Counted from the stretch's first letter, positions 34,601 through 43,306 are shown. The stretch: 64,000 nucleotides of DNA from Clostridium grantii DSM 8605 (GCF_900129965.1 NZ_FQXM01000012.1:1-64000); one strand, 5' to 3'. A program made the numbers and translations. Notes: generated from the letters alone by a model not told the origin.

Positions 34601-35970
34601 TGAGTAAATCAATTACCTTAAAAATATTTAGTATATTTATAGCCTTTACTTTTAGCTTATTCTTATTTATAGGCATAACCACTAAGTTTTTTCTTCCGCA
34701 ATATTATAAAAATCAAAAGCTGTCTTCTATTAAGGATTATACTAATGAAATCTCAGAAATTTATGATGCTAATAATGAAGAAAGTATAAATCAGGTGAAA
34801 ACTATATTTGAAGAAATGAAGTCTACAATAGGGGGGGATATATACACTTTAGATGAAAATGGCTCAATTAAATGGTCAGGGAAAAATAAAAGGAGTCAAG
34901 AAGAGAACTATACCATAAGTGGGGAAATATTTCAAAATCAATTTGTAAATAAAATGGGGGTTGAAATATTTTCCTTTGGAGTGAAGATAGATAATGGTTA
35001 TCTTTTGTATGATGTCTCTATTGAATCACTGGATGATGCCGTAGGGATAATGATTAATTTTTTTATTTATATTTTGCTAATAAGTTTAGTTATATCAATT
35101 ATTTCAGCTTATTTTATCTCGATTAGAATAACAAAACCTATTAAAAAACTAAATAACTTGGCATTACAAATGAAATCCAAAGAAATTCAATCAATCATGA
35201 ATTGGGATAGAAAAGATGAAATCGGGCAGCTTAATAATTCTTTAAATTTACTTTATGAAGAATTACTTTCAAATATTCAAAGATTAGAAACGGAGTTAAG
35301 TAAAGAAAGATCCGTGGAAAAACTTAAGAAGCAGTTTTTAGCACAAGCTACTCATGAGTTAAAAACGCCTATTTCAGTTATACAGGGTTATGCTGAGTTA
35401 ATTTATGATGGAATGTACAAAGATGAAAATGAAAGAGATCATTACATAGAAAATATTCTTAATGAAACTGAAAATATGGGTAATCTTATAAATGATGTGC
35501 TGGATTTTGCAAAGATAGAAAATGGATTTTTCTCTATTAATAAAAAACAAGTCTTTGTAAATCCATGGCTTAATAGAATTTTAGTTACTTTTAAAGAGTT
35601 CGCTGAAAACAAAGATATTGAAGTGCTTATAAGCAATAAGGTAGGGGATTTATGTGTGGATATTGATGAATTTAGAATTGAGCAGGTTATTAGAAATTTA
35701 TTATCCAATGCTTTAAAACATTCGGATAAGCAAATTATTATAAATGCTTACAATTTAAATAATAAACTAGCAATTGAAGTTATTAATACAGGGAAAAGCA
35801 TTGAAAGTACAGATTTGCCATATATATTTGATAGCTTTTATAAAGCCAAAGGCGAAGAAAAAGGTACAGGACTTGGTCTTGCTATAGTAAAACAGATTAT
35901 TATTCAGCATAAAGGTGATTACAGAGTAGAAAATATTAATAACGGAGTTAAATTTAGTTTTATTGTGTGA
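34600..35970 (+). CDS. HAMP-containing sensor histidine kinase
   Basis: The 456-residue kinase starts with GTG overlapping the regulator stop. It has TM1 (FSIFIAFTFSLFLFIGI), an extracellular sensor of about 120 residues, TM2 (FFIYILLISLVISIISAYF), HAMP, H-box (QATHELKTPISVIQGY), N-box (QVIRNLLSNALKHS) and G-boxes (GTGLGLAIVKQI). The signal is unknown. Confidence 0.9.
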   Translation: MSKSITLKIFSIFIAFTFSLFLFIGITTKFFLPQYYKNQKLSSIKDYTNEISEIYDANNEESINQVKTIFEEMKSTIGGDIYTLDENGSIKWSGKNKRSQEENYTISGEIFQNQFVNKMGVEIFSFGVKIDNGYLLYDVSIESLDDAVGIMINFFIYILLISLVISIISAYFISIRITKPIKKLNNLALQMKSKEIQSIMNWDRKDEIGQLNNSLNLLYEELLSNIQRLETELSKERSVEKLKKQFLAQATHELKTPISVIQGYAELIYDGMYKDENERDHYIENILNETENMGNLINDVLDFAKIENGFFSINKKQVFVNPWLNRILVTFKEFAENKDIEVLISNKVGDLCVDIDEFRIEQVIRNLLSNALKHSDKQIIINAYNLNNKLAIEVINTGKSIESTDLPYIFDSFYKAKGEEKGTGLGLAIVKQIIIQHKGDYRVENINNGVKFSFIV

Positions 35971-36077
35971 TCAGTAAGTGATAAGTTACACATTTTCGCC
36001 ACAGAAATGCCATATAAAGAAGGTAATATTTATTTAAAGAAAACTTTATAGGGAAATCCCTTTATATGGAGGTCATT

Positions 36078-36905
36078 ATGAATAAACGAAAAAAAATAAG
36101 ATTAATTAGTCAAATATTTTTCTTTGCTTTAGTGGGGTTAATCTCATTAAATCATTATTTAGTTGAAACTGGTAGCACAATACCTTTTATAGGTTCAGCT
36201 TCTTTGCATGCAATATGTCCCTATGGAGGAGTAGAAACATTTGTAGCATTGATCCAGTATGGTGTCTTTGTTAAAAAAATTCATACATCATCATTAGTAA
36301 TTACTTCAATCATTTTGGTACTTGCTGTAATAGTTGGTCCAGTTGTATGTAGTTATATGTGTCCTCTTGGTAGTATTCAAGAATGGATAGGTAGGATAGG
36401 TAAAAAAATCTTCGGAAAAAGATATAATACCTTTGTTCCTAGAAAAGTAGACGAAATACTTAGATTTGCCAGATATTTTGTACTAATATTCACAGTATAT
36501 GTAACTACAAATTCATTAAGATTATTATTTTTAGAAATAGACCCATATTATGCTTTATTCAATTTTTGGACTGGAGAAGCAACTATCGGAGGAATAATTG
36601 TACTACTAATTATATTAATTTCAACTCTATTTATTGAAAGACCTTGGTGCAAATATGCATGTCCTTTCGGTGCTTTAGTAGGAATAAGTAATTTATTTAG
36701 TATATTTAAGATTAAAAGAAATAATGGTACTTGTATCAACTGTAAAAAATGTGACTTAGTATGTCCTATGAATATTCAAGTCTCAGCAACAGAAGTTGTG
36801 AAGGATCATCAATGTATCAGATGTGGGGAATGTACATCAGAAGTGTTATGCCCTATAGATAATACGGTTGAATTAAGAATTCAATCATTTAAGGAGGGAA
36901 AATAA
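36078..36905 (+). CDS. Membrane 4Fe-4S protein, NapH/CcoG-like
   Basis: The 275-residue protein has five membrane helices and repeated CP-x-G motifs facing the cytoplasm (CPYGGVETF, CPLGSIQEW, CPFGALVGI). Two ferredoxin motifs follow (CINCKKCDLVCP and CIRCGECTSEVLCP). Such proteins pass electrons through the membrane to an extracellular or periplasmic acceptor. ATG 36078 follows TGGAGG. The stop overlaps the next start (TAATG), so the next secreted protein is probably its partner. Confidence 0.85.
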   Translation: MNKRKKIRLISQIFFFALVGLISLNHYLVETGSTIPFIGSASLHAICPYGGVETFVALIQYGVFVKKIHTSSLVITSIILVLAVIVGPVVCSYMCPLGSIQEWIGRIGKKIFGKRYNTFVPRKVDEILRFARYFVLIFTVYVTTNSLRLLFLEIDPYYALFNFWTGEATIGGIIVLLIILISTLFIERPWCKYACPFGALVGISNLFSIFKIKRNNGTCINCKKCDLVCPMNIQVSATEVVKDHQCIRCGECTSEVLCPIDNTVELRIQSFKEGK

Positions 36906-37627
36906 TGAAGTTAAATAGAGTTCCCTTGGTTATATTAATATTTGTTATACTCTTTGGAGGAATAATAGGAGCTAAAGCTACAGGAATTTGGGAAACGGAA
37001 TCCACAAAACAGCCTCAAAAGATTGCTTCAGGTGAGTTTAAAGATATGCCTGACCCGGAAGATATTAGAGGGTCATATTCCTTCCAAGATATTGAGAATG
37101 TTTTTGAAATAAAAGCAAGTACATTAGCAAAGGCCTTTAATATAGAAACTGATAAGCCGGAAGAGGTTAAAGCTAAGGATTTAGAAAGTATTTATTCAAA
37201 CTTAGGTGAGGATATTGAAATAGGAACAGGATCTGTAAAACTCTTTGTAGCTTTATATACAGGACTTCCATATGAGGGAGATGATTATATTTTAAATAAG
37301 TCTGTAGATGTTTTAAAAGAAGATGGTAAATGGACTAATGAAATGGAATCTCTTTTAAAAGATAAAATAATTGACGTAAATGAAAAAAGCACTTTTTCAC
37401 CTCAAAGTAAAGATGATTATCTTGAAAATGAAGAAAATAAAGAAGTTGTAAAAGGGAAAACAACTGTAAGTGAAATAATATCCTGGGGACTTTCCCAAGA
37501 GGAAATAGAAAATATTCTTGGAGTGAAAGTTGAAAATGTAAATCTATTAGTTAAAGATATATGTACAGCTAACGGATTACAATTTTCAAATATAAAAAAT
37601 CAATTAAATGATGCGTTAAGCAAATAG
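36905..37627 (+). CDS. Secreted or anchored protein with two helical repeats
   Basis: The 240-residue protein has an uncleaved-looking amino-terminal helix (VPLVILIFVILFGGIIGAKA) and two related helical domains. One begins GSYSFQDIENVFEIKASTLA, the other KGKTTVSEIISWGLSQEEIE; both predict a helix-turn-helix bundle of about 50 residues. It overlaps the Fe-S membrane gene by one base. I have seen this pairing in clostridia but no function is established. Confidence 0.7.
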   Translation: MKLNRVPLVILIFVILFGGIIGAKATGIWETESTKQPQKIASGEFKDMPDPEDIRGSYSFQDIENVFEIKASTLAKAFNIETDKPEEVKAKDLESIYSNLGEDIEIGTGSVKLFVALYTGLPYEGDDYILNKSVDVLKEDGKWTNEMESLLKDKIIDVNEKSTFSPQSKDDYLENEENKEVVKGKTTVSEIISWGLSQEEIENILGVKVENVNLLVKDICTANGLQFSNIKNQLNDALSK

Positions 37628-37655
37628 TTAAGCTAAATTATTTATTAGTTACACA

Positions 37656-37690
37656 AAATAAGGTTGTCTATTAAGACAACCTTATTTATT
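37656..37690. terminator. Bidirectional terminator between convergent operons
   Basis: AATAAGGTTGTCT-ATTA-AGACAACCTTATT, thirteen perfect pairs with T runs on both sides. It overlaps the end of the 58-residue gene on the minus strand. Confidence 0.9.
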
Positions 37691-37858
37691 TGATTTCATC
37701 TGTTTCACAGAAGTATAAGTAAATATTGGAATATTGACGAGCATTATGAATCCTATTACCCTAACCGCCCAATCGGGAAATGATTCAAAATAGAAGTTAA
37801 TCGCTATGCTTACTAATGCAATTATCATAATTGTTATACTTATATTTTTGCTTTTCAT
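37682..37858 (-). CDS. Small membrane protein (58 residues)
   Basis: ATG 37858 stands 7 bases after GGGAGA. The peptide MKSKNISITIMIIALVSI... has two membrane helices joined by FESFPDWAVRV. It follows the DUF2812 gene on the same strand by 23 bases and ends within the bidirectional terminator, so it is the last gene of the PadR operon. Confidence 0.6.
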   Translation of the reverse strand: MKSKNISITIMIIALVSIAINFYFESFPDWAVRVIGFIMLVNIPIFTYTSVKQMKSNK

Positions 37859-37881
37859 AGGTAATTCTCCCTTTAAATTAT

Positions 37882-38424
37882 TTATTCTTGAATTGATTTT
37901 TCTTTTTTTAGCATAATAATTTTTTTAGATACTTTGAATATACCAAAACCAAGTAAAAAGGATACAAGAAAACCAAGCATAGAAATAACAATTGATGGAG
38001 TAAGTCTATTTTCTATATACATTGTTAAATTATTAAAACTAGAGATTAGATTTATTGGTGTTACTAGAATAAATAACTTTAAAATCCGCTTATAATGCTT
38101 TATTTTTGAGTCAAGATCAGAGTATATTTCGAATTTTCCAGCAGCTACTTTTTTTCTAAAATATGACCAACGAAATACAGAACCAATGTATTCCACACCT
38201 GTTTCTTCTAGAAACTCAATATATGAAGTACTCTCAAGTGAGGATATTCTATTTTCTAATAGTTCTAATCTATAAGAGTATTCATCTACTAAAGACTCTT
38301 CAAAAACATATTTACAAAAACCAACCCCAACCAATTGTAGCCCCTTTGATGACATTTCATTTAACCATTCTTCCTCTTTTTCAAAATCCCATGCCCAAAA
38401 CCATTTATGAATTGTACGCCTCAT
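37882..38424 (-). CDS. DUF2812-family membrane protein
   Basis: The 180-residue protein opens with a DUF2812 domain (KWFWAWDFEKEEEWLNEMS, then GLQLVGVGFCKYVFEE) and ends with two membrane helices. DUF2812 proteins nearly always sit next to PadR-type regulators, as here (2 bases between the genes). They are thought to be membrane partners in stress responses, function unproven. Confidence 0.85.
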   Translation of the reverse strand: MRRTIHKWFWAWDFEKEEEWLNEMSSKGLQLVGVGFCKYVFEESLVDEYSYRLELLENRISSLESTSYIEFLEETGVEYIGSVFRWSYFRKKVAAGKFEIYSDLDSKIKHYKRILKLFILVTPINLISSFNNLTMYIENRLTPSIVISMLGFLVSFLLGFGIFKVSKKIIMLKKEKSIQE

Positions 38425-38426
38425 TT

Positions 38427-38750
38427 TTACTTACCTCCCATAATTTTTTCGCCATTTATAATTAATTCACCAAGTCTTTCGATTTCATTCATTACAACTT
38501 CTTTCCCTTCATTGGTAATTTCATATTCCTTTTTTCGAGAGTTAGATTCCCCAGGAAGAGGAATTATAAACCCTTTAGCAAGCAATGTATTTATGGCGCC
38601 ATAAAGAGTTCCTGCTGCTAGATTAACTCTACCCTTGCTTAACTCCGTAACATTTTGCATTATCCCATACCCATGCATAGGGGTGTAAAGGGACAAAAGA
38701 ATATAATAAACAGCTTCTGTTAAAACAATGTTTCCTTTGTCATTTCTCAT
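38427..38750 (-). CDS. PadR-family transcriptional regulator
   Basis: 107 residues from ATG 38750, 8 bases after GGAGG (MRNDKGNIVLTEAVYYILLS). It has the PadR winged helix (HGYGIMQNV, LAAGTLYGAINTLLAKGFI). A longer upstream frame is rejected since it runs through the promoter. It probably represses its own operon by binding the ATATCG repeats at 38776-38833. Confidence 0.88.
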   Translation of the reverse strand: MRNDKGNIVLTEAVYYILLSLYTPMHGYGIMQNVTELSKGRVNLAAGTLYGAINTLLAKGFIIPLPGESNSRKKEYEITNEGKEVVMNEIERLGELIINGEKIMGGK

Positions 38751-38775
38751 TATATCTGCCTCCGTTATTTCTATT

Positions 38776-38833
38776 GCCGTTATATCGTCATGCGATATAC
38801 TTATAATATAACGCCTCCCGATATAGTTGTCAA
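38776..38833 (-). promoter_or_regulatory. Promoter and operator of the PadR operon
   Basis: On the minus strand, TTGACA (38833-38828) and TATATT are 17 bases apart. ATATCG lies between them, and the palindrome ATATCGCATGACGATAT (38798-38782) lies just downstream of the -10. These three half-sites are the likely PadR binding sites. Confidence 0.7.
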
Positions 38834-38882
38834 TAGTTTCTAGAAAAAAATATAACATCAAATTAAATTAATGAAAGAGTAG

Positions 38883-38936
38883 TTGACAAATAATTACTTC
38901 GGTGCTAGAATTAAAATATACTTCGATGCAAGAACT
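38883..38936 (+). promoter_or_regulatory. marR promoter with two MarR boxes
   Basis: TTGACA (38883-38888) and TAGAAT (38906-38911) are 17 bases apart. ACTTCGGTGCTAGAATT (38896-38912) covers the -10 and ACTTCGATGCAAGAACT (38920-38936) covers the transcription start. The two boxes are 24 bases apart and match a third at 39596 in front of the ArsA-type operon. Confidence 0.75.
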
Positions 38937-38954
38937 ATTATGGAGGATTTAACT

Positions 38955-39461
38955 GTGGATGAAAAAATAAAAATAAATATTGATATTGAAAAATTGGTAT
39001 TTAAATATATAGAAGAATACAAAATTTTATTTTTCCCTAACCAATGGAGTGAAATATTTTTAGATTTCTCCAAAAATGAAGTCTTTGCTTTGTTATGTTT
39101 ATACAGAAACAAAGATTCCAATATGACTGATATAGCAGAATATATTATGGCTCCATTAAACACTACTACGGGAGTGGTTGGAAGATTAGAGAAGAAACAA
39201 TTGGTGGAAAGAATTAGAAGTACAGAAGATAGAAGAATTGTATTGATTACTCTTACAGATAAAGCCAAAGAGTTAATAGATAAAGAAAAAGAGATTATAA
39301 TTAAATATTTAAGTAAAATTTATGAAAGTCTTACAGAAGATGAATTAGCTTCAGCTTTCAGTATTTTTGGTAAGGTAATGAATATATTCGCAAAGGATAA
39401 GGAAGAAATTACCAATCAATCTATCAAAGAAAAGAAAGTCAAGAAAATATTCATAGAATAG
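38955..39461 (+). CDS. MarR-family regulator
   Basis: 168 residues from GTG 38955 (after GGAGG, 8 bases); the longer in-frame TTG start lies in the -35 box and is rejected. It has the winged helix (MTDIAEYIMAPLNTTTGVVG, RLEKKQLVERIRSTEDRRIV). The tail is lysine-rich. It almost certainly binds the ACTTCGAT-type boxes in its own promoter and in that of the ATPase operon at 39649. The ligand is unknown. Confidence 0.88.
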   Translation: MDEKIKINIDIEKLVFKYIEEYKILFFPNQWSEIFLDFSKNEVFALLCLYRNKDSNMTDIAEYIMAPLNTTTGVVGRLEKKQLVERIRSTEDRRIVLITLTDKAKELIDKEKEIIIKYLSKIYESLTEDELASAFSIFGKVMNIFAKDKEEITNQSIKEKKVKKIFIE

Positions 39462-39580
39462 CTCAGTATAGGTATTTCAGTTCAACTATTAATTTATACG
39501 TGTCCAAAACTCCTAGGATCAAGGAGATTTTGTACAAGTATAAATTAAGTTTCACAGTGAATTCCCTATAATACTGAGTT
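39457..39580 (+). terminator. marR terminator split by an inserted element
   Basis: AATAGCTCAG at the marR stop (39457-39466) and CTGAGTTATTTT (from 39573) would form a ten-pair hairpin with a TAATA loop and a T run if the 100-bp element at 39469 were absent. The element has inserted into the loop. Confidence 0.65.
39469..39568 (+). mobile_element. 100-bp inverted-repeat element (second family), copy 2
   Basis: TAGGTATTTCAGTTCAACTA to GTTTCACAGTGAATTCCCTA, flanked by TA on both sides, 100 bp, the reverse complement of 21322-21421 with a few changes. It forms one long hairpin, so it may still end transcription in place of the terminator it split. Confidence 0.82.
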
Positions 39581-39595
39581 ATTTTAAAAATAAAT

Positions 39596-39612
39596 ACTTC
39601 GATTAAAGAACT
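39596..39612 (+). promoter_or_regulatory. MarR box of the ArsA-type operon
   Basis: ACTTCGATTAAAGAACT differs from the marR box at 38920-38936 at three central positions (TTA for TGC). It lies just ahead of a possible -10 (TATAGAAT at about 39621) and 37 bases before the start codon. Confidence 0.72.
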
Positions 39613-39648
39613 ATTCAAGTATAGAATAAAAAGAATGGAGTGAAAATT

Positions 39649-40830
39649 ATGAATAGAATAATTATCTTTACAGGAAAAGGTGGAGTAGGCAAGACAAGTA
39701 CAGCAAGTGCTCATGCAGTAAAAGCAGCAAAGCAAGGGATGAAGACTTTAATAGTAAGTACTGATTTAGCCCATAATTTAAGCGATATTTTTATGCAGGA
39801 AATTAAAAAAGAACCTACGGAAATCATTGAAAACCTTTGGGGATTAGAAATCGATCCCAATTACGAAATGGAGAATTATTATGGAAGTATAAAAGAAGCA
39901 GTTAGAAAAATGATGATATTTGGTGAAGAAAAAGATGAAGAAACTTATGAAGATATAGTAGCATTTCCGGGAATGGAGGAATTGTTCTGTTTACTCAAAA
40001 TAAAAGATATATATGAAAAAAACATTTATGATTTAATAATAGTTGATAGTGCCCCTACTGGAGAAACTTTATCTTTATTGAAATTCCCAGAATTGTTGAG
40101 TTGGTACATGGAAAAGTTTCTTCCAATTGGAAAAGTTGCTCTTAAGTTTCTTAGACCAATATCAAAAATAGCTTTTAAAGTTGAAATGCCCAATAAGCAA
40201 GCAATTAATGATATGGAAAAGCTCTATATTATGCTTTCTCAGCTTCAATTATTATTAAAGAACAGGGAAGTGTGTAGTATTAGATTAGTAACAATTCCTG
40301 AAAAAATGGTAGTTGAAGAAACTAAGAGAAATTACATGTATTTAAATCTTTATAATTTTAATGTTGATGGATTATATATAAACAGAATCATTCCGAAAGA
40401 TGTAAATAACAGCTTTTTTGATGAATGGAAAAAGCTCCAAAAACAATATATGGATGAAATAGAGTCAGTATTTTTTAATATCCCAATAATTAACATTAAA
40501 TGGTATGAGGTAGATATTAATGGTATTGAAGGTCTTAATAGAATTGTAAAAGATTCATTAAATATTAAGAACATTTTTGAAGTTCAGAAGATAACTGTGA
40601 GTGAAAAATTTGAAAAAACTAAAGATGGATATAAATTAGAAGTTTATGTTCCCTTTGGAGATAAAAATGCTTTAGATCTATATGAAACAGGTACGGATAT
40701 TTCAATAAGTATTGGAAACTTTAAAAGAAATATACCATGCCCAAATACACTGAAAAAATATAGTATAAGTAAGGCTAAATTTAATAATGATTATTTAGCA
40801 ATTTATTTTATGGAGAAGGTGGTTAAATGA
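39649..40830 (+). CDS. ArsA/Get3-type ATPase with HSP20-like tail, first copy
   Basis: The 393-residue ATPase starts at ATG 39649 after GGAG. It has a deviant Walker A (FTGKGGVGKTSTASA), switch I (STDLAHNLSDIF), switch II (IIVDSAPTGETLSL) and an ArsA-type adenine segment. Residues from about 305 form an HSP20-like beta domain (KLEVYVPFGDKNALDLYE, ISISIGNFKRNIP). No arsenite-binding cysteine triad is visible and no arsenical pump is nearby, so arsenic export is unlikely. Get3-like proteins carry hydrophobic client segments. It overlaps the next gene by 4 bases. Confidence 0.85.
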   Translation: MNRIIIFTGKGGVGKTSTASAHAVKAAKQGMKTLIVSTDLAHNLSDIFMQEIKKEPTEIIENLWGLEIDPNYEMENYYGSIKEAVRKMMIFGEEKDEETYEDIVAFPGMEELFCLLKIKDIYEKNIYDLIIVDSAPTGETLSLLKFPELLSWYMEKFLPIGKVALKFLRPISKIAFKVEMPNKQAINDMEKLYIMLSQLQLLLKNREVCSIRLVTIPEKMVVEETKRNYMYLNLYNFNVDGLYINRIIPKDVNNSFFDEWKKLQKQYMDEIESVFFNIPIINIKWYEVDINGIEGLNRIVKDSLNIKNIFEVQKITVSEKFEKTKDGYKLEVYVPFGDKNALDLYETGTDISISIGNFKRNIPCPNTLKKYSISKAKFNNDYLAIYFMEKVVK

Positions 40831-41048
40831 ATAAAGTATTTATTGAAAAGATGTTAAAAGCAGAAATGCTAAGATATGAAGCTATAAAAGAAATATTACC
40901 TGCCAAAGCTACAAAGCAACTAGAAAAGTTTGAAAAAGAGGCTATGGCAGTAGTGAAAGATATAGTACTAGATATAGTAAAAGAATCTTATGATAATAAT
41001 GAAGAAGAAAAAAAGGAAACTAAAAAAGTAGAAGTTGATTTTTCATAG
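40827..41048 (+). CDS. Small helical protein between the two ATPases
   Basis: 73 residues, all helix-forming and charged (KMLKAEMLRYEAIKEILPA, KATKQLEKFEKEAMAVVKDI), ATG overlapping the first ATPase stop. It may be a coiled-coil adaptor or client of the ATPase pair. No family recognised. Confidence 0.7.
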   Translation: MNKVFIEKMLKAEMLRYEAIKEILPAKATKQLEKFEKEAMAVVKDIVLDIVKESYDNNEEEKKETKKVEVDFS

Positions 41049-41082
41049 ATTATTTTAAAATCCTTAAAATAGGAGGGTAAAA

Positions 41083-42249
41083 ATGCGAATTATATTATAT
41101 ACCGGTAAAGGTGGAGTAGGTAAAACAAGCGTTGCGGCGGCTACAGCATGTAAGATAGAAAAAGATGGTAAAAAAGTACTTATAATGAGTACCGATCAAG
41201 CACACAGTTTAAGTGATGCTTTTGATAAAAAGCTAGGAAACACACCAACTAAAATTCATGGAAAGTTAGATGCTTTAGAAATTGATACAATATCAGAAAA
41301 CGAAAATATGTGGGGTAATATAAAAGGCTATTTTGAAAAGATTATGTTATTGAAAAGTGAAAAAAGCATTGAAACAGAGGAAGTGCTTATATTCCCAGGT
41401 TTTGAAGATTTATTAGCTCTTCTTAAGATTAAAGAATTTTATGATCAGGGTTATTATGATGTGCTAATTGTAGATTGTGCTCCAACCGGAGAAACAATGT
41501 CCATTTTGAAATTTCCAGAGCTTTTTAAATGGTGGATGGTTAAGTTCTTCCCAATGAAAAAGAAAGCAGCAAAAACCTTTAAACCACTTGTTGAAAAAAC
41601 AATGAAAGTTCCAATGCCAGACGATGAAATGTTTGATGAAATTGAGCTTTTGTATAATAAGATAGATGAATTGCATAAATTAATGCTTCAAAAGGATATA
41701 GTTAGTTTAAGGATAGTAACTACCCCTGAAAGAATAGTTATAAAAGAAGCCAAAAGAAATTTCACTTATTTACACCTTTATGATTTTAATGTAGATGCCA
41801 TAATTATAAATAGGATAATGTCCCAAGAAGGCGGAAAAGGTTATTTTGAGAAGTGGATGAATATTCAAATGGAAAATATAAGAGATATTTACCAAAGTTT
41901 TAAACCAGTTCCCATCTTTAAATCAGAACTTAGAAGTACGGAAGTGAGAAAATATGATACTTTGCTTGAAATGGGAGAGAGTATTTTTAAAACCACTAGA
42001 GCAGAAAAAGTGTTATTCGAGGAAAAAGTTTTTGAATTGGAAAAATCGAAAGAAGATGAAAGCTATTATTTAAAAATTAGTATGCCATTTGTAGATAAAA
42101 GGGAGTTAAACTTATATCAAAAGGGAGATGAATTAAGTATCTCCATTAAAAATGAAAAAAGAAATTTTACTTTGCCAAAAAAACTACAATCAAAAGAAAT
42201 TATTAAAGCTAGTTATATTGATGATAAATTTGTAATTCAGTTTATGTAG
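41083..42249 (+). CDS. ArsA/Get3-type ATPase with HSP20-like tail, second copy
   Basis: The 388-residue protein has the same layout as the first: GKGGVGKTSVAAATA, STDQAHSLSDAF, LIVDCAPTGETMS, and a carboxy-terminal HSP20-like domain (YYLKISMPFVDKRELNLY, LSISIKNEKRNFTL). The two are clear paralogues but diverged, consistent with a heterodimer where classical ArsA has two fused halves. Ribosome site AGGAGG, 34 bases after the small gene. Confidence 0.86.
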   Translation: MRIILYTGKGGVGKTSVAAATACKIEKDGKKVLIMSTDQAHSLSDAFDKKLGNTPTKIHGKLDALEIDTISENENMWGNIKGYFEKIMLLKSEKSIETEEVLIFPGFEDLLALLKIKEFYDQGYYDVLIVDCAPTGETMSILKFPELFKWWMVKFFPMKKKAAKTFKPLVEKTMKVPMPDDEMFDEIELLYNKIDELHKLMLQKDIVSLRIVTTPERIVIKEAKRNFTYLHLYDFNVDAIIINRIMSQEGGKGYFEKWMNIQMENIRDIYQSFKPVPIFKSELRSTEVRKYDTLLEMGESIFKTTRAEKVLFEEKVFELEKSKEDESYYLKISMPFVDKRELNLYQKGDELSISIKNEKRNFTLPKKLQSKEIIKASYIDDKFVIQFM

Positions 42250-42271
42250 CGAAGGGCAGCAAATAATCTAA

Positions 42272-42312
42272 ATCAACCACAGATTTATTAAAAGTCTGTG
42301 GTTATGTTTTTA
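42272..42312 (+). terminator. Terminator of the ArsA-type operon
   Basis: AACCACAGA-TTTATTAAAAG-TCTGTGGTT followed by ATGTTTTTAT. Confidence 0.8.
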
Positions 42313-42384
42313 TGGAAATAATTATATTTTTAAAAGTGATATGGTATAATATTACTGTATTTAATATTTAAAGAGAGGTGCAAA

Positions 42385-42858
42385 ATGAGAATTTTAATTG
42401 CTTATGGAAGTAAACATGGAGCTACAGAGAAAGCAGCAAAAGAGTTAGGAGACAAATTGAAAAACAATGATGTTCATATAATAAATTTGAAAAAAGAAAA
42501 GACAGAAATTGACCATTACGATACCATTATAATCGGTGGTTCACTTTATGCGGGCATTCTACAAAAGGAAGTTAAAGCTTTTTGTGTGAATAATGAAAGT
42601 CAGTTAGCAAAGAAAAAACTTGGTTTTTTTCTTTGTTGTGGAAATGAAAGTAAGTTTGAAGAACAATTAGATATGGTATTCCCTAAAAATTTACTTGACG
42701 TAGCTACCGCAAAAGGCTATTTTGGCTATGAATATGATTTTAAAAAAATGAATTTTCTTGAGAAAATAGTTGTTAAAAAAGTGGTTAAAGTTAATGAAAG
42801 CAAATTTGAGATTAACGAGATAAATATTTCTGATTTTGCGAAAAAAATTTGTAATTAG
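42385..42858 (+). CDS. Flavodoxin-domain protein (HemG-like)
   Basis: The 157-residue protein has the FMN phosphate loop (AYGSKHGATEKAAKELG) and the second loop (IIGGSLYAGILQKEV). The layout fits the flavodoxin group that includes protoporphyrinogen oxidase HemG and other single-domain reductases. No haem genes are close. Ribosome site AGAGAGG. Confidence 0.8.
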   Translation: MRILIAYGSKHGATEKAAKELGDKLKNNDVHIINLKKEKTEIDHYDTIIIGGSLYAGILQKEVKAFCVNNESQLAKKKLGFFLCCGNESKFEEQLDMVFPKNLLDVATAKGYFGYEYDFKKMNFLEKIVVKKVVKVNESKFEINEINISDFAKKICN

Positions 42859-42874
42859 AAAAGAGGTGAACTCA

Positions 42875-43306
42875 ATGAATAGAATGAATATTATTTGTTT
42901 AGGTGTAAGAGATATGGAAAAATCAATTAAATTTTATAGAGATGGACTTGGGTTTAAAACTGATGAAAAAAGCAATAATCCAGAAGTTATTTTTTTTAAT
43001 TCATCTGGAACAAAACTTGAATTATACCCATTAGACTTGTTAGCGAAAGATATTAATGAAAACACTCCTCCTGAAATCACAAATGGTTTTGGGGGCATTA
43101 CACTGGCTTATAATGCTAAAAGTAAAGCGGAAGTTTGCCAGATTATTGAACAGGCAAGGAAATCAGGGGCAAAGATTGAAAAAGAGCCACAGGATGTTTT
43201 TTGGGGTGGTTACCATGCCTATTTTTCTGACCCTGACGGATACTATTGGGAAGTTGCATGGGGACCAAACTTTACATTTGATGAAAATGATATGTTGGAA
43301 TTCTAG
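42875..43306 (+). CDS. VOC-family protein (glyoxalase-like)
   Basis: 143 residues from ATG 42875 (after AAGAGGTG). It has two beta-alpha-beta repeats (LGVRDMEKSIKFYRDGLGF and YHAYFSDPDGYYWEVAWGP) and metal-site candidates in the FSDPDGYYWEV segment. It is an enzyme or resistance protein of unknown substrate. Confidence 0.85.
   Translation: MNRMNIICLGVRDMEKSIKFYRDGLGFKTDEKSNNPEVIFFNSSGTKLELYPLDLLAKDINENTPPEITNGFGGITLAYNAKSKAEVCQIIEQARKSGAKIEKEPQDVFWGGYHAYFSDPDGYYWEVAWGPNFTFDENDMLEF

Noticed and set aside
39649..42249. Arsenite export operon
   Set aside because: No ArsB/Acr3 pump, no ArsC, no cysteine triad, and a MarR rather than ArsR regulator.
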